Source: Thermococcus sp. M36
GTDB taxonomy: Archaea > Methanobacteriota_B > Thermococci > Thermococcales > Thermococcaceae
DNA: 64,000 bases
Reading direction: 5' to 3'
Assembly: GCF_012027355.1 (NCBI RefSeq)
Contig: NZ_SNUH01000001.1
Location: forward strand, 124,001 to 188,000
Of this stretch, positions 50,449-60,143 are shown in pieces (position 1 is the first letter of the stretch; every line of letters begins with the position of its first letter). The notes beneath the pieces were generated by a model, which was not told where the DNA came from, did no database searches, and saw nothing but the letters and a program-made list of their open reading frames with translations. Made by a program: the position numbers and the translations under genes.

Positions 50449-51144
50449 TTACTCACCGGCAACCGAGGGCGGCCTGAACATGGCCTCCACCTCGTCCCTG
50501 ATGTCGGCAAACGGGCCCGCCAGATAGACCTTTCCACCGCTGATGACCACGCCGTAGTCCGCCAGGTTCTCGAAGGGCTCCCATATGTGGCTTATAATCA
50601 CGAAGCTCTTCCCCTTACCCTTCCACTTCCCGATGATGCCGACTATCTCTCCCACGCTCTCGAAGTCCACGTTGGCCAGCGGCTCGTCGAGGAAAATCAC
50701 CCCCGGCTCACCCACGAAGGCCTGGGCCAGGCTCAGACGCTTCAGCATCCCCGAGGAGTAGCCCTCTATCCTCCTGTCAAGGGCGTCCTCGATGCCGAAC
50801 AGCCCGGCGGCTTTCTCAACGTCTTCCTCCCTGGCTCCCCGGCCCCGCGCTATGAACTCCAGCCACTCCCTGCCGGTCGTCAGCTTGGGGAATCTTCCGG
50901 GGTCGAAGGCGACGCCAACGCTTTTCCTGGCCTCAGGACGTCTCCAAGGGTCTTTTCCCAGGAGCCTCACGCTCCCCTTCGTCGGCCTGTAGAGTCCAAG
51001 GGCGACCTTCATGAACGTGCTCTTTCCCCCTCCGTTCGGGCCGAGAATGAGCGTTAAGCCCTCCGGAATTTCAACGGTTACCCCCTGGAGGGCCTTTATC
51101 GGGCCGAAGTACTTGTGCAGGTTTTCCGCTTGAATTACGGTCAT
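50449..51144 (-). CDS. ABC transporter ATP-binding protein of a secretion cassette
   Basis: Protein of 231 residues. GPNGGGKST (Walker A), YSSGMLKRLSLAQAF (signature) and VIFLDEPLANVDF (Walker B) are intact. ATG 51144 overlaps the stop of the preceding gene as ATGA; the longer frame upstream is antisense overlap. Works with the permease at 51575. The set lies in a region of lower GC and may have been gained by transfer. Confidence 0.92.
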   Translation of the reverse strand: MTVIQAENLHKYFGPIKALQGVTVEIPEGLTLILGPNGGGKSTFMKVALGLYRPTKGSVRLLGKDPWRRPEARKSVGVAFDPGRFPKLTTGREWLEFIARGRGAREEDVEKAAGLFGIEDALDRRIEGYSSGMLKRLSLAQAFVGEPGVIFLDEPLANVDFESVGEIVGIIGKWKGKGKSFVIISHIWEPFENLADYGVVISGGKVYLAGPFADIRDEVEAMFRPPSVAGE

Positions 51145-51578
51145 CTCCTGCCACCCCCGAGGAGCGTTATGGCCAGCAACCCGCCGAAGAGCGCGGCCGC
51201 CCACAGGTGTGCCGTCTTCTGCCCCCCAGGAAAGCCGACGTCAACGGGCGTTATCGTTATCGTAATACCCTGGCTGGAGTTCCCGCTGAACTCGTAGAAG
51301 CCGGGGTGGGGGAACAATATGGAGAACGCCCCGCTGCCGTTAACCTCTCCGGAGAATATCACCTCACTAGTCTGGAGGTCCTTCACCCTGAATTCCCCAA
51401 TGCCAACGGCGTAGAGCTTTGCCGAGGACGTTGAGGAGACGTAGACCGCCGTCGCCTCCCTGTTGGACACGAAAGCGGTGTGGTAGTGGACATCGCTCGG
51501 CTCCAGGCCCGACTGCAGGCCCAGGCTCAGGAGTGAGACGAGCATGAGGGTGAGGAGGAGGGCCCTTAAAAGCCTCAT
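51141..51578 (-). CDS. Secreted, membrane-anchored protein of the ABC cassette, unknown
   Basis: Protein of 145 residues with a signal peptide (MRLLRALLLTLMLVSLLSLG), a beta-rich middle domain with FYEFSGNSS, and a C-terminal helix ending GGLLAITLLGGGRR. It sits outside the cell held by its C-terminal helix. ATG 51578 shares ATGA with the permease stop. Not recognised; could help export or give immunity. Confidence 0.78.
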   Translation of the reverse strand: MRLLRALLLTLMLVSLLSLGLQSGLEPSDVHYHTAFVSNREATAVYVSSTSSAKLYAVGIGEFRVKDLQTSEVIFSGEVNGSGAFSILFPHPGFYEFSGNSSQGITITITPVDVGFPGGQKTAHLWAAALFGGLLAITLLGGGRR

Positions 51579-52327
51579 CTCACGTCCCTCCAGTTGCCGA
51601 TGAGCAGATAGAGAGCCACGAGAACCAGCGCTGGAAGGAGCGATGTTTTGATGAACTCCCAGCCAAAGACTGGATCCATGCTCAGGGATATCGTGACCCA
51701 CTTGTAGTTACCCAGTGTATCCCTCCACTTCAGGAGCCAGAACCATTCGGCGCCCAGGAATTCGGGGAGGTAGAGGAGCACGAAGCCGCCGAAGATTGAA
51801 ACGTAGGTGTTGGGTGAGGCTATGGCAACCACTGCCGCGACCGAGACCATGAAGAGAAGGGCCGAGAGGTAGAAGAAAGCCATTGGAACTGTCTGAACCT
51901 TCAGCACTTCGATGACGGCTTTGGAAGTGTCCGCGAAGTGGAGGGAGAAGAGTAGCAAATGCACAGAGAAGACGAAGATGAAGAGCACCAGGAAAGCCGC
52001 CAGGAACTTGGCGAGGAGGATTCTAACCCTCGAAACCGGAAGGGAGTAGACGGAGAGGGCCACACCCTCGTCCCTTTCGAGCCTCACCGCCAGCGTAACG
52101 AGGAAGGGCACGAGGAGGGCCAGGAGGAGGTAAACGTCACCGGTGAATGCGTCGCGAAAAACAGAACCCAGTATCTCAACCCCGGACGGCCCCCCGTGGG
52201 AGCTTTCACTCCAGGTCATGTAGTACCGCTTCATGACCAGCCCTATCAGAACCGCACCCCCCGAGGTCATGGCAAGGTTTAGGGGGGAGCGGAGCTCCCA
52301 GCGGAGGACTTCCTTCAACGCCTCCAC
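51575..52327 (-). CDS. ABC-2-type permease
   Basis: Membrane protein of 250 residues with six helices: LVPFLVTLAVRLERDEGVAL and VRILLAKFLAAFLVLFIFV are typical of ABC-2 permeases. Forms the exporter with the ATPase at 50449. Its start overlaps the end of the 356-residue gene by 13 bases. Confidence 0.87.
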   Translation of the reverse strand: MEALKEVLRWELRSPLNLAMTSGGAVLIGLVMKRYYMTWSESSHGGPSGVEILGSVFRDAFTGDVYLLLALLVPFLVTLAVRLERDEGVALSVYSLPVSRVRILLAKFLAAFLVLFIFVFSVHLLLFSLHFADTSKAVIEVLKVQTVPMAFFYLSALLFMVSVAAVVAIASPNTYVSIFGGFVLLYLPEFLGAEWFWLLKWRDTLGNYKWVTISLSMDPVFGWEFIKTSLLPALVLVALYLLIGNWRDVR

Positions 52328-53385
52328 CTCCAGATGAAGAGCGCGACTAAAACTACAGTGACACCCACGAGGGCCAAGACGGCAGTTTTCGAGGGGCCCT
52401 CCTCGGGAAGCTCCGCGGGCTTTGTGAAGTCTATGTTGGTCTCGGCTAAGACGAGGCCAAAGGGCGGCATCTTGTTGCTCTTCTGGATTTCATCTCTGTA
52501 TTTCATTTGAAGGTATGTATCTGCTATAGATGTCCCAGACACTCCCATAATCTCCCACAGTGGACTGAAGGGCATGAGAAGTGATATTGCAAGGCCGCTT
52601 GGTCCATCATAGAAGAAAAGATCCTTTCCGGAGAGCCCAATATCACTAACACTTATCATATTAGTTTGAGCCATATAGATCGGAGCGTTGAAGTCGCCAT
52701 AATATGTGAGTATAGTGGAATTTATTTCCCGAACATCTTCAATTTTCAGACCTGAAAGTATCTCAAGCCCGGTCATGTTGGCCGGGTTTTCGGCCCAGAG
52801 GAAGTTCTTTCCCACGGGACTCCCGTTGACATAGATATCGCCCGTCTTCAGGTCGAGCTCAAAGGTTCCGCTCCGAGTAAAGTTTTCAGGTATGTATGAC
52901 TCATTGAATAAGTGGCCTCTTCCTTCCGCTATTCCCAAAGCGGCCCTATAACGCTCCGTCTGCTCCATGTAGCTGTCTTCACATACCGTGACGTTTATTG
53001 TTTCAGACTCCACCGTTATGCACCCCCCGCCGGTGAAGTTGTATCTCTCTTGGTACCCTTGGAGCAACTCCCTGGCGATGTCTTCATCCAAAACATCCCA
53101 CTTTTTCCTTGTGCAGCTGAATCCTTGAAGCAGAACCCCCATCTGTGCCTTATCGTCGGTGACCCTGAGGACGCGCCACGTGAACTCAATTTGGTGACAG
53201 TAAAAGACAATTGCCTCACGGTCTGAAATCTTAATTTTTATCAAATCCATCCCTTCTGGTTCTTTTGAGATATATTTTGCATAAATCCCTTCCTTGAACC
53301 AGTATGGGGTCGCCGAGGCCTGTGATAACCATAGAATCAAGAAGACAACCACGGCAATTTTTATTAGCCGAGTATAATTCACCAT
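52315..53385 (-). CDS. Large exported, C-terminally anchored protein, unknown
   Basis: Protein of 356 residues. Signal peptide to about residue 25 (ends ASA), an extracellular region with several Cys and possible N-glycosylation sites, and a C-terminal helix GVTVVLVALFIWRWRR. Base composition is richer in A+T than the surrounding genes. It is the first gene of the cassette and lies beside the small secreted gene. Family not recognised. Confidence 0.82.
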   Translation of the reverse strand: MVNYTRLIKIAVVVFLILWLSQASATPYWFKEGIYAKYISKEPEGMDLIKIKISDREAIVFYCHQIEFTWRVLRVTDDKAQMGVLLQGFSCTRKKWDVLDEDIARELLQGYQERYNFTGGGCITVESETINVTVCEDSYMEQTERYRAALGIAEGRGHLFNESYIPENFTRSGTFELDLKTGDIYVNGSPVGKNFLWAENPANMTGLEILSGLKIEDVREINSTILTYYGDFNAPIYMAQTNMISVSDIGLSGKDLFFYDGPSGLAISLLMPFSPLWEIMGVSGTSIADTYLQMKYRDEIQKSNKMPPFGLVLAETNIDFTKPAELPEEGPSKTAVLALVGVTVVLVALFIWRWRR

Positions 53386-53440
53386 TACAATACCCCCCTC
53401 TACAGTGTTCTAATTCCAAGAAATTAAAAATGGGTAGCAA

Positions 53441-53851
53441 TCATTCTTCGTCCGATGACACTGTTGGAGCAAATCCTGGAACCCATGTAATTTCTGCGTA
53501 AAGTGTATGTGGACCAAATGGACACCAACCTGTAGCTATAATGCTGGCAGACCACCAAGCTTGGTGTGTTGTGGCAACTGTGCTAGGATCAAACGAGTAT
53601 GCCCACATATCACAAGCTCCAGAGGAGGATGCTCCTCCATAGACGTTATAAAGGAGACCCCTAGTCGTTTGGCTGGCATATCCACTGATCCACGCATACA
53701 ATTGCCCTTCGTTCTGGACATAGGTGTCAGAGTCCCTTACCAGAGGGTCTGACGTAATCTGCGGCTCCGGGGCAACATTAGTCGCTACCACGGCCGTTGC
53801 TACAAAAACTAAAACACCCACGAGGAATACGGCCAATGCCTTCCTTAGCAT
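53441..53851 (-). CDS. Small secreted protein of the ABC cassette, bacteriocin-like in layout
   Basis: Protein of 136 residues. A signal peptide (MLRKALAVFLVGVLVFVATA) is followed by about 110 residues rich in Ser, Gly, Tyr and Trp, with two Cys (GACDMWAY and GWCPFGPH) that could form a disulfide. No membrane anchor. Its place ahead of an ABC exporter with anchored partners recalls exported peptide/immunity cassettes. The sequence itself matches no family I know. Confidence 0.75.
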   Translation of the reverse strand: MLRKALAVFLVGVLVFVATAVVATNVAPEPQITSDPLVRDSDTYVQNEGQLYAWISGYASQTTRGLLYNVYGGASSSGACDMWAYSFDPSTVATTHQAWWSASIIATGWCPFGPHTLYAEITWVPGFAPTVSSDEE

Positions 53852-54008
53852 CGCCCCCCCGCCCAACGGGGTTTTGCACTTAATGTTACGTTGGGGTCAT
53901 TTATTAGTCTTTCGGTGTTCTGAAGTTCTCAGCAAACAACTTATAAGAACAACAATGAACACTTCGAAATCGGGATAACCCAAAATACAAAGGAAGGTAA
54001 GAAGGCCA

Positions 54009-54533
54009 TCAGAAGTTGAAGTTTATGTCCCTCATCAGCTGGTCGTAGAACTCCTCCTTGTATATGTCAGGATAGCGGGTTATGTAGTCGTACTGCTTGC
54101 GGAGGATGTTGTAGTGGTTGTGCTCCATGTCAGCGAGCATCTCAAGAATGAGCTTTGTCTTTTCGGTGGCGGCATAGTCGGCGAGTTCCTTGTAAAGCTT
54201 CTCGCTGACAACTTCTGCCTGCATGGCTATCTCATAGACCACATCGATGTTCACATCGGGCTTCTTTATGACCTCAGCCATCTTCTCGGCGATAACCTTG
54301 AACTCTCCCATCACGTCAATCTCGATTTTCTTGGCCTCAGTTCTACCGCCCACGAACTTCTCGGCCATTTTTCCGATTATCTCGCGGTGCTTGTCCTCCT
54401 CCTTTGCCAGAAAGAGCAGCTCGTCCCTTATTATGTCGCTCTTGACGAGCGAAGCCAGCTTCTCATAGGCCTCCTTGGCCCTAATTTCCGCGTTTACGGC
54501 AATCTCAAAAACTTCCTTGTCCGTTATCTCCAT
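54009..54533 (-). CDS. Ferritin-like/rubrerythrin-family protein
   Basis: Protein of 174 residues. FEIAVNAEIRAKEAYEKLASL, LAKEEDKHREIIGKMAEKF, IAMQAEVVSEKLYKELADYA and MADMEHNHYNILRKQYDYI (shown in part) carry the diiron ligands. No rubredoxin domain. It lies apart from its relatives, behind the secretion cassette. A regulator repeat lies upstream of its TATA box. Confidence 0.88.
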   Translation of the reverse strand: MEITDKEVFEIAVNAEIRAKEAYEKLASLVKSDIIRDELLFLAKEEDKHREIIGKMAEKFVGGRTEAKKIEIDVMGEFKVIAEKMAEVIKKPDVNIDVVYEIAMQAEVVSEKLYKELADYAATEKTKLILEMLADMEHNHYNILRKQYDYITRYPDIYKEEFYDQLMRDINFNF

Positions 54534-54548
54534 CAAGAATCACCACTA

Positions 54549-54589
54549 CATTATAAGCGCCGGAAGATATTAACCTTTTGGATAATATC
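54549..54589 (-). promoter_or_regulatory. Promoter and inverted repeat of the isolated ferritin-like gene
   Basis: GATATTA and TAATATC flank ten bases (54566-54589). TTATAA nearer the gene (54551-54556) is the TATA box on the minus strand. The repeat lies upstream of the TATA box, where an activator would bind. It differs from the PerR-like repeat at 48400. Confidence 0.5.
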
Positions 54590-54689
54590 AAGCGAAGTCT
54601 TTCAGGTGGAAACGTCCGCTACCCCTCAACCTCTGACATAATGACAGTTATCACCTGGGAGATTGATTAAACGACAACAAATCGAGGGA

Positions 54690-54701
54690 TAATATTTTAA
54701 A
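54690..54701 (+). promoter_or_regulatory. TATA box of the histidine operon
   Basis: TAATATTTTAAA lies about 26 bases ahead of 54727, so the transcript should begin at or near the short leader reading frame. No other TATA-like element lies closer to hisZ. Confidence 0.6.
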
Positions 54702-54726
54702 CCCCTTCAACCTATGGGGGGCACCA

Positions 54727-54840
54727 ATGGAGGGAAAGAAGATGTTCCGGAAAAAGGCAGCGGTTGGAACATATTCCAAGGAGCCAAAAACGAGGTGCCT
54801 TAGCGTACCGGCCCTTCTGGTGATTTACTGCCATCATTGA
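54727..54840 (+). CDS. Putative leader peptide of the his operon, ends Tyr-Cys-His-His
   Basis: A 37-codon frame starts at ATG 54727, right where the transcript is expected to begin, and stops at 54838-54840. The first ten residues are basic (MEGKKMFRKK); the last four are Tyr-Cys-His-His. Its product has no homologue I recognise. It ends 75 bases before hisZ. GTTAGA (54856) can pair with TCTAAC (54872), or the latter with GTTAG at the hisZ ribosome site (54910-54914). Translation-linked control by histidine is a guess. Confidence 0.4.
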   Translation: MEGKKMFRKKAAVGTYSKEPKTRCLSVPALLVIYCHH

Positions 54841-54915
54841 CTCTTCTGGAACTTCGTTAGACCCGGATAGTTCTAACACCGTTGATCTTGTGAATAAAAC
54901 TCAGGAGGGGTTAGT

Positions 54916-55806
54916 GTGAGGAAGAGTTTGCTCGTTGAATCCGAGAAGCTATCGGAGATTGGAAAGTATCTGAGGAGAACCTTCGAGCTGTGGGGCTACC
55001 GCGAGGTCTTCCTCCCGGCTATTGAGGAGTACAGCGACAACCTAAGGAAGGGAACTAAATTCGCGTACAACAACGAGTTCTACGTTATAAAACCAGATAT
55101 AACGTCGCAGATACTGGAAAACATCAAAGAGCCACCTGAGAAGCTCAAGCTCTACTACATCAGCGAGGTTCTTGACGGGGGAATCAGAGGACAATGGCAG
55201 GCCGGAGTGGAGTACATCGGCGGTGACGTTACGAAAATGGCCGCGGAAGTGCTCCTCACGGTCATAACCGCCCTCGAGGCCCTCGGGATAGAGGAGTTCT
55301 ACATAGACATCGGAAGCCTGAAGGTCTGGGAGAGGGCCACCGAGGATATCAAGGAGTTCAGGGGCGAGGTTTACAGGGCGCTCGTTAGGAGGAACTTCGA
55401 GATAATCGAGCGCCTCCCGATAAGCGAAGAGAAAAAGGAGGAGCTCTGGAGGCTTTTCAACTTCTGGGGAAAGGAGAGCGGCTACCAAAAGCTCGACAGA
55501 ATAGTCGAGGCGGTTAACGACGAGCGGCTGTTCATAGACTTTGGCACCGTCAGGCCTCTCCCATACTACCGTGACATACTCTTCGAGGTCTATTCACCCG
55601 AGCTTGGGAAACCCCTCGGCGGTGGTGGTGAGTACACGTTCAAGGGAAGGCCCGCCTTCGGCTTTGCCTTCGATATGGGGGCTCTTTCGAAGCTCTTCAG
55701 GAAGAAAGGGGACAGGAACAGGAAGAAGCTGAGCGGAGAGCCAAGGGAGGTCTTTGGAGAGGCCAAGAGGCTTGTGAGGATGGGCATCCCGGTGGAGGTG
55801 GAGTGA
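54916..55806 (+). CDS. hisZ: HisZ, ATP phosphoribosyltransferase regulatory subunit
   Basis: Protein of 296 residues, a paralogue of histidyl-tRNA synthetase without the anticodon-binding domain. LRRTFELWGYREVFLPAIEEY and YYISEVLDGGIRGQWQAGVE match motif 2 region. Together with the short HisG next to it, it forms the HisGZ complex that makes phosphoribosyl-ATP. GTG 54916 follows GGAGGGG. HisG starts at the base after its stop. Confidence 0.88.
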   Translation: MRKSLLVESEKLSEIGKYLRRTFELWGYREVFLPAIEEYSDNLRKGTKFAYNNEFYVIKPDITSQILENIKEPPEKLKLYYISEVLDGGIRGQWQAGVEYIGGDVTKMAAEVLLTVITALEALGIEEFYIDIGSLKVWERATEDIKEFRGEVYRALVRRNFEIIERLPISEEKKEELWRLFNFWGKESGYQKLDRIVEAVNDERLFIDFGTVRPLPYYRDILFEVYSPELGKPLGGGGEYTFKGRPAFGFAFDMGALSKLFRKKGDRNRKKLSGEPREVFGEAKRLVRMGIPVEVE

Positions 55807-56448
55807 ATGAAGCGTTCCAACGGGGCACCGATAAGGTTCGTCCTCCCCAAGGGGAGGCTCCTCCAGGGCTCACTGGAAGTCCTAAGGAGGGCAGGAATCG
55901 AGCTGAGAGTCCCGGCCGAGCGGAGGCTCATCGAAAGGGTGGGCAACTACGAGGTTCTCCTCGCGAGGCCGTTCGACGTCCCGGTCTACGTCGAGTACGG
56001 GATCGACGTCGGCATCACCGGGAGCGACGTGGTTGAGGAGCGCGGGAGCGACGTCCTCATACCCCTCGAACTGCCCTTCGGGAAGTGCAGGCTCAGCCTG
56101 GCCATGCCCGAGGGGACGAAGGCTGAGCCCGAGGAGATGGACGGCTACAGGATAGCGACGAAGTACCCCCGCATAACAAGGCGCTTCTTCGAAAACCTCG
56201 ACGTCGAGATCGAAGTCCTGAAGCTCAGCGGAAGCATCGAGCTGGCGCCGAGGATAGGGATAGCCGACGCCATCGTGGACATCGTCGAGACAGGGACGAC
56301 CCTCAGGGCGAACGGCCTCGTCGAGGTGGCGAAGATAATGGACGTCTCCGCCCTGCTCCTCGTCAACAGGATAGCCCAGAAAACGAAGTTTGAGGAGATA
56401 AACGAACTCGTCTTCGCGATAAAGGAGGTGATTAAGGATGGATTTTGA
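55807..56448 (+). CDS. hisG: HisG, ATP phosphoribosyltransferase (short form)
   Basis: Protein of 213 residues. [39 protein letters not shown], and [14 protein letters not shown] (PRPP-binding loop) are visible. It lacks the C-terminal regulatory domain, so it needs HisZ. First committed step of histidine synthesis. It overlaps hisD by 11 bases. Confidence 0.95.
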   Translation: MKRSNGAPIRFVLPKGRLLQGSLEVLRRAGIELRVPAERRLIERVGNYEVLLARPFDVPVYVEYGIDVGITGSDVVEERGSDVLIPLELPFGKCRLSLAMPEGTKAEPEEMDGYRIATKYPRITRRFFENLDVEIEVLKLSGSIELAPRIGIADAIVDIVETGTTLRANGLVEVAKIMDVSALLLVNRIAQKTKFEEINELVFAIKEVIKDGF

Positions 56449-57571
56449 GCTTGAGAGCTACGTCGCTGGAATGTTGAAGGATATCCGTGAGAGGGGGATT
56501 GAGGCGGTCAGGGAGTACTCGAGGAGGTTTGACGGCTACGACGGGCCTTTCAGGGTCAGTAGAGAGGAGTTTAACGAGGCCGTGCAGAGCATCCCACAAA
56601 GAGACAGAGAAATAATCCTCCGCACAATAGAGCGCCTGTGGGAGTACCACGAGAGACAGATGGAGAGGGAGAGGCTGTTCCTCAAAAACGGCTCCCTCTA
56701 CGGCCTAATATACCGCCCGATAAGGAGGATAGGCATCTACGTCCCCGGAGGAAAGCCGCTCCCGTCAACCCTCATGATGGTCGGCGTTCCGGCGAAGATA
56801 GCGGGCGTTAAGGAGATAGCCGTGACCACGCCCCCCAAGGACGGGAAGGTAAACCCCTACGTGCTCTACGTCGCCGACCTGCTCGGAATCGATGAGGTCT
56901 ACAAGCTCGGCGGCGTTCAGGCGATAGGAGCCATGGCCTACGGGGTCGGCATGAAGAAAGTTGACAAGATATTCGGCCCCGGCAACAGGTTCGTCAACGA
57001 GGCCAAGAGGCAGGTCTTTGGTGTTGTCGGCATAGACAGCCTGGCCGGGCCGTCGGAGATAGCGGTGATAGCGGACGAAACCGCTGAGAAGGAGTACGTC
57101 TTAGCGGACCTCCTCAGCCAGCTTGAGCACGGGAAGGACAGCAAGGCCTGGCTCCTCACCACTTCAAGGGAGCTGGCCGAATACTGCTCGCGCGAGGGAA
57201 TAGAGGTCGTCCTCTGCGAGACCCTTGAGGAGTGCGCCGAGAAGGCCAACGAGATAGCGCCCGAGCACCTTGAAATAATCACCGAGAGGCCGATGGAGCT
57301 CGTTGACCTCATCGAGAACGCCGGCGCAATTTACCTCGGCCCGTACACGCCTGTTCCAGCTGCCGACTACTTCCTCGGCGTCAACCACGTCCTCCCGACG
57401 GGTGGGGCGGCGAAGTTCAGCGGTGTCCTGACGGTGAGGGACTTCATGAAGCCGATAAGCGTCGCCCAGGTGAGCAGGGAGGAGTTCCTGGCTGAGAGGG
57501 AGCTCGGCATCCGCCTGGCCGAGATAGAGGGTATGGAAGCCCACAGGAGGAGCATGGAGGTGAGGAAATGA
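56438..57571 (+). CDS. hisD: HisD, histidinol dehydrogenase
   Basis: Protein of 377 residues. [49 protein letters not shown], and [16 protein letters not shown], with [13 protein letters not shown] near the end, hold the zinc and NAD residues. Catalyses the last two oxidation steps to histidine. About 50 residues shorter than the bacterial enzyme, at both ends. Confidence 0.95.
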   Translation: MDFELESYVAGMLKDIRERGIEAVREYSRRFDGYDGPFRVSREEFNEAVQSIPQRDREIILRTIERLWEYHERQMERERLFLKNGSLYGLIYRPIRRIGIYVPGGKPLPSTLMMVGVPAKIAGVKEIAVTTPPKDGKVNPYVLYVADLLGIDEVYKLGGVQAIGAMAYGVGMKKVDKIFGPGNRFVNEAKRQVFGVVGIDSLAGPSEIAVIADETAEKEYVLADLLSQLEHGKDSKAWLLTTSRELAEYCSREGIEVVLCETLEECAEKANEIAPEHLEIITERPMELVDLIENAGAIYLGPYTPVPAADYFLGVNHVLPTGGAAKFSGVLTVRDFMKPISVAQVSREEFLAERELGIRLAEIEGMEAHRRSMEVRK

Positions 57572-58104
57572 GGCGAACCACGAGGGAAACCGACGTAACG
57601 GTGGAGCTCGACGTGGCGGGGGAGATAAGGACAGGTGATAGAGTCCTTGACCACCTCCTCACCGCCCTCTTTTTCTACATGGGGCGGGAGGCGAAGGTCA
57701 GAGCCACCTACGACCTCAGGCACCACCTGTGGGAGGACGTTGCCATAACCCTAGGCGAGGAGCTCCGCTCTAAGCTCCCAGAGAAGTTCGCCCGCTTCGG
57801 AGACGCCGTGATGCCCATGGACGATGCTCTGGTGCTGGTCGCTGTTGACATCTCGGGGAGACCCTACGCGAGCGTTGAGCTTTCCTTCGAGGAAAGTGAG
57901 GAGGGTTTTGAGGCTTCCCTCGTCAGGGAGTTCCTCTGGGGGCTGGCGCGCTCGCTGAAGGCGACCATCCACGTGAAAACGCTGAGCGGGGTCAACGTGC
58001 ACCACGTCATCGAGGCGGCATTTAAAGGCCTCGGTGTGGCTCTCGGGAGGGCAATTCAGGAGAGCGGAAAGCTGGAGAGCACGAAGGGCCTGCTGGAGGT
58101 GTGA
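57568..58104 (+). CDS. hisB: HisB, imidazoleglycerol-phosphate dehydratase
   Basis: Protein of 178 residues. [35 protein letters not shown] and [20 protein letters not shown] supply the paired-His metal sites. The bacterial phosphatase domain is absent. ATGA overlap with hisD and GTGA with hisH. Confidence 0.95.
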   Translation: MRRTTRETDVTVELDVAGEIRTGDRVLDHLLTALFFYMGREAKVRATYDLRHHLWEDVAITLGEELRSKLPEKFARFGDAVMPMDDALVLVAVDISGRPYASVELSFEESEEGFEASLVREFLWGLARSLKATIHVKTLSGVNVHHVIEAAFKGLGVALGRAIQESGKLESTKGLLEV

Positions 58105-58694
58105 GGGTGATAGCGATAGTTGATTTGGGGGTAGGCAACCTCGCCAACGTGAGAAAAGCCCTCGGGGGAGTCATCACAAGCGATCCCTACGAGATTGAGA
58201 GGGCTGAGAAGCTCGTCCTCCCCGGGGTCGGCAACTTCGGGGCGGTCATGGAGAGGCTTGAACCTCTGAGGGGCGTTATACTCGACGCAATAAACGATGG
58301 AAAGCCCTTCCTCGGGATATGCCTCGGCCTCCAGCTCCTCTTTGAGGGGAGCGAGGAGAGCCCCGGAAAGCCCGGCCTTGGGGTTTTCAAGGGAGAGGTG
58401 GTCAGGTTTCAGGGAGTCAGAACCCCGCACATCGGCTGGAACCAGCTGTGGAAGAAAAAGGAATGCCCGCTCTTCGAGGGGATCCGCGATGGGGCATACT
58501 TCTACTTCGTCCACTCCTACTACGCGGTTCCGGAAGAGGATATCGTTGCAGGTGTTACCGACTACGAGTCGAAGGGGAGAAGGGTACTCTTTACCTCGGC
58601 CGTCTGCAGGGAGAACGTCTACGCCGTCCAGTTCCATCCCGAGAAGAGCGGGAGGAACGGATTAAGGGTTATGAAGAACTTCAGGGGGCTTTAA
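58101..58694 (+). CDS. hisH: HisH, glutamine amidotransferase subunit of IGP synthase
   Basis: Protein of 197 residues. VDLGVGNLANVRKAL, the nucleophile in LGICLGLQLLFEGS, and VQFHPEKSG complete the triad. It feeds ammonia to HisF. GTG 58101 makes the GTGA overlap with hisB; GTG 58107 is also in frame. Confidence 0.95.
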   Translation: MRVIAIVDLGVGNLANVRKALGGVITSDPYEIERAEKLVLPGVGNFGAVMERLEPLRGVILDAINDGKPFLGICLGLQLLFEGSEESPGKPGLGVFKGEVVRFQGVRTPHIGWNQLWKKKECPLFEGIRDGAYFYFVHSYYAVPEEDIVAGVTDYESKGRRVLFTSAVCRENVYAVQFHPEKSGRNGLRVMKNFRGL

Positions 58695-58695
58695 G

Positions 58696-59394
58696 ATGGA
58701 GGTTTATCCGGCCATAGACCTCATGAACGGAAAGGCCGTGAGGCTCTACAAGGGGAGGAGAGAGGACGTTAAAGTCTACGGCGAGCCGCTGGAGATAGCG
58801 GAGCGCTTCGCCGGGCTGGTGGACAAAATCCACATCGTTGATTTAGACGGTGCCTTTGAGGGCTTTCCGAGGAATCTCGACGTGGTCAGGAGGATCATTG
58901 AGGAGACCGGCCTGAGGGTTCAGCTCGGCGGGGGCTTCAGGACATACGAGGCTATAGCCAGAGCCTACGAAATCGGCGTCGAGAACGTGATAATCGGCAC
59001 GAAGGCATTCGACTTAGACTTCCTTGAGAGGGTTACCGCTGATTTCGACGGGATAACGGTGAGTCTTGACTCGAAGGGTGGAAGGGTTGCCGTGAAAGGC
59101 TGGGTAGAGAGCGGGATGGAAGTAAGGGAGGCCTATGAACTGCTGAGGGACTACGTGAACAGGTTCGTTTACACCTCCGTGGAAAGGGACGGAACGCTGA
59201 CCGGCATAGAGGAAATCGAGAGGTTTTGGGAAAGCGAGGAGTTCATCTACGCCGGGGGAGTTTCGAGCGTCGATGACCTGGGAAAGCTCGCCGAAATAGG
59301 CTTCTCGGGAGCCATAGTTGGAAAAGCCCTCTACGAGGGTCTTGTGACCCTTGAAGAGCTCATGGAGGTGGCAGAATGCTTGCCAAGAGGATAA
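58696..59394 (+). CDS. hisA: HisA, ProFAR isomerase
   Basis: TIM-barrel of 232 residues. [16 protein letters not shown] (catalytic Asp), [14 protein letters not shown], and [15 protein letters not shown] with [11 protein letters not shown] bind the two phosphates. It overlaps hisF by 19 bases. Confidence 0.95.
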   Translation: MEVYPAIDLMNGKAVRLYKGRREDVKVYGEPLEIAERFAGLVDKIHIVDLDGAFEGFPRNLDVVRRIIEETGLRVQLGGGFRTYEAIARAYEIGVENVIIGTKAFDLDFLERVTADFDGITVSLDSKGGRVAVKGWVESGMEVREAYELLRDYVNRFVYTSVERDGTLTGIEEIERFWESEEFIYAGGVSSVDDLGKLAEIGFSGAIVGKALYEGLVTLEELMEVAECLPRG

Positions 59395-60134
59395 TCGCGG
59401 CGCTGGACATAAAAGCCGGCCGGGTCGTCAAGGGGATAAGATTCCGGGACATACGCGACGCCGGTGACCCCATCGAACTGGCGAAGCGCTACGAGAGCGA
59501 GGGGGTAGACGAGATAGTCTTTCTGGACATAACCGCGTCATACGAGGGGAGGGGCATACTCCTTGAGCTGGTCGAGAGGATAGCGGAGGAGATATACGTC
59601 CCCTTCACCGTGGGGGGCGGGATAAGGACAGTCGGTGAGGCGAGGGAGATAATCAAACGCGGCGCCGACAAGGTCTTCATCAACACGGCCGCCGTTGAGA
59701 GGCCCGAGCTCGTGGAGGAAATAGCGAGGGTTGTCGGAACTGCCAACCTCGTAGTTGCGATAGATGCCAAATGGAACGGCTCCTTCTGGGAGGTCTACAC
59801 CCACGGCGGCAGAAAACCGAGGGGAATTGACGCCGTCCAGTGGGCCAGAGAGGTGGAAAAGCTCGGTGCCGGCGAGATACTCCTCACGAGCATGGACACC
59901 GACGGGACGAAGGAAGGCTTCGACGTACCCCTGACGAGGGCCGTCGCGGAGGCGGTGGACATTCCGGTCATAGCCTCCGGAGGAGCGGGGAAACCGGAGC
60001 ACTTCTATGAGGCTTTCAAAGCCAGAGCCGAGGCGGCACTGGCGGCTTCAATCTTCCATTACGGTGAGTACACGGTCGGGGAGCTGAAGGAGTATTTGGC
60101 CGAGAGGGGAATTCCGGTCAGACTCGACTACTGA
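59376..60134 (+). CDS. hisF: HisF, cyclase subunit of IGP synthase
   Basis: TIM-barrel of 252 residues. [26 protein letters not shown] opens it, then [36 protein letters not shown] (catalytic Asp) and [13 protein letters not shown]. Works with HisH. Confidence 0.96.
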   Translation: MLAKRIIAALDIKAGRVVKGIRFRDIRDAGDPIELAKRYESEGVDEIVFLDITASYEGRGILLELVERIAEEIYVPFTVGGGIRTVGEAREIIKRGADKVFINTAAVERPELVEEIARVVGTANLVVAIDAKWNGSFWEVYTHGGRKPRGIDAVQWAREVEKLGAGEILLTSMDTDGTKEGFDVPLTRAVAEAVDIPVIASGGAGKPEHFYEAFKARAEAALAASIFHYGEYTVGELKEYLAERGIPVRLDY

Positions 60135-60143
60135 GGTGGTAGA

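Noticed and set aside
53441-53851. Lactococcin-972-type bacteriocin
   Set aside because: The layout with ABC genes is similar, but the mature sequence shows no clear match to that family and archaeal homologues cannot be checked here.
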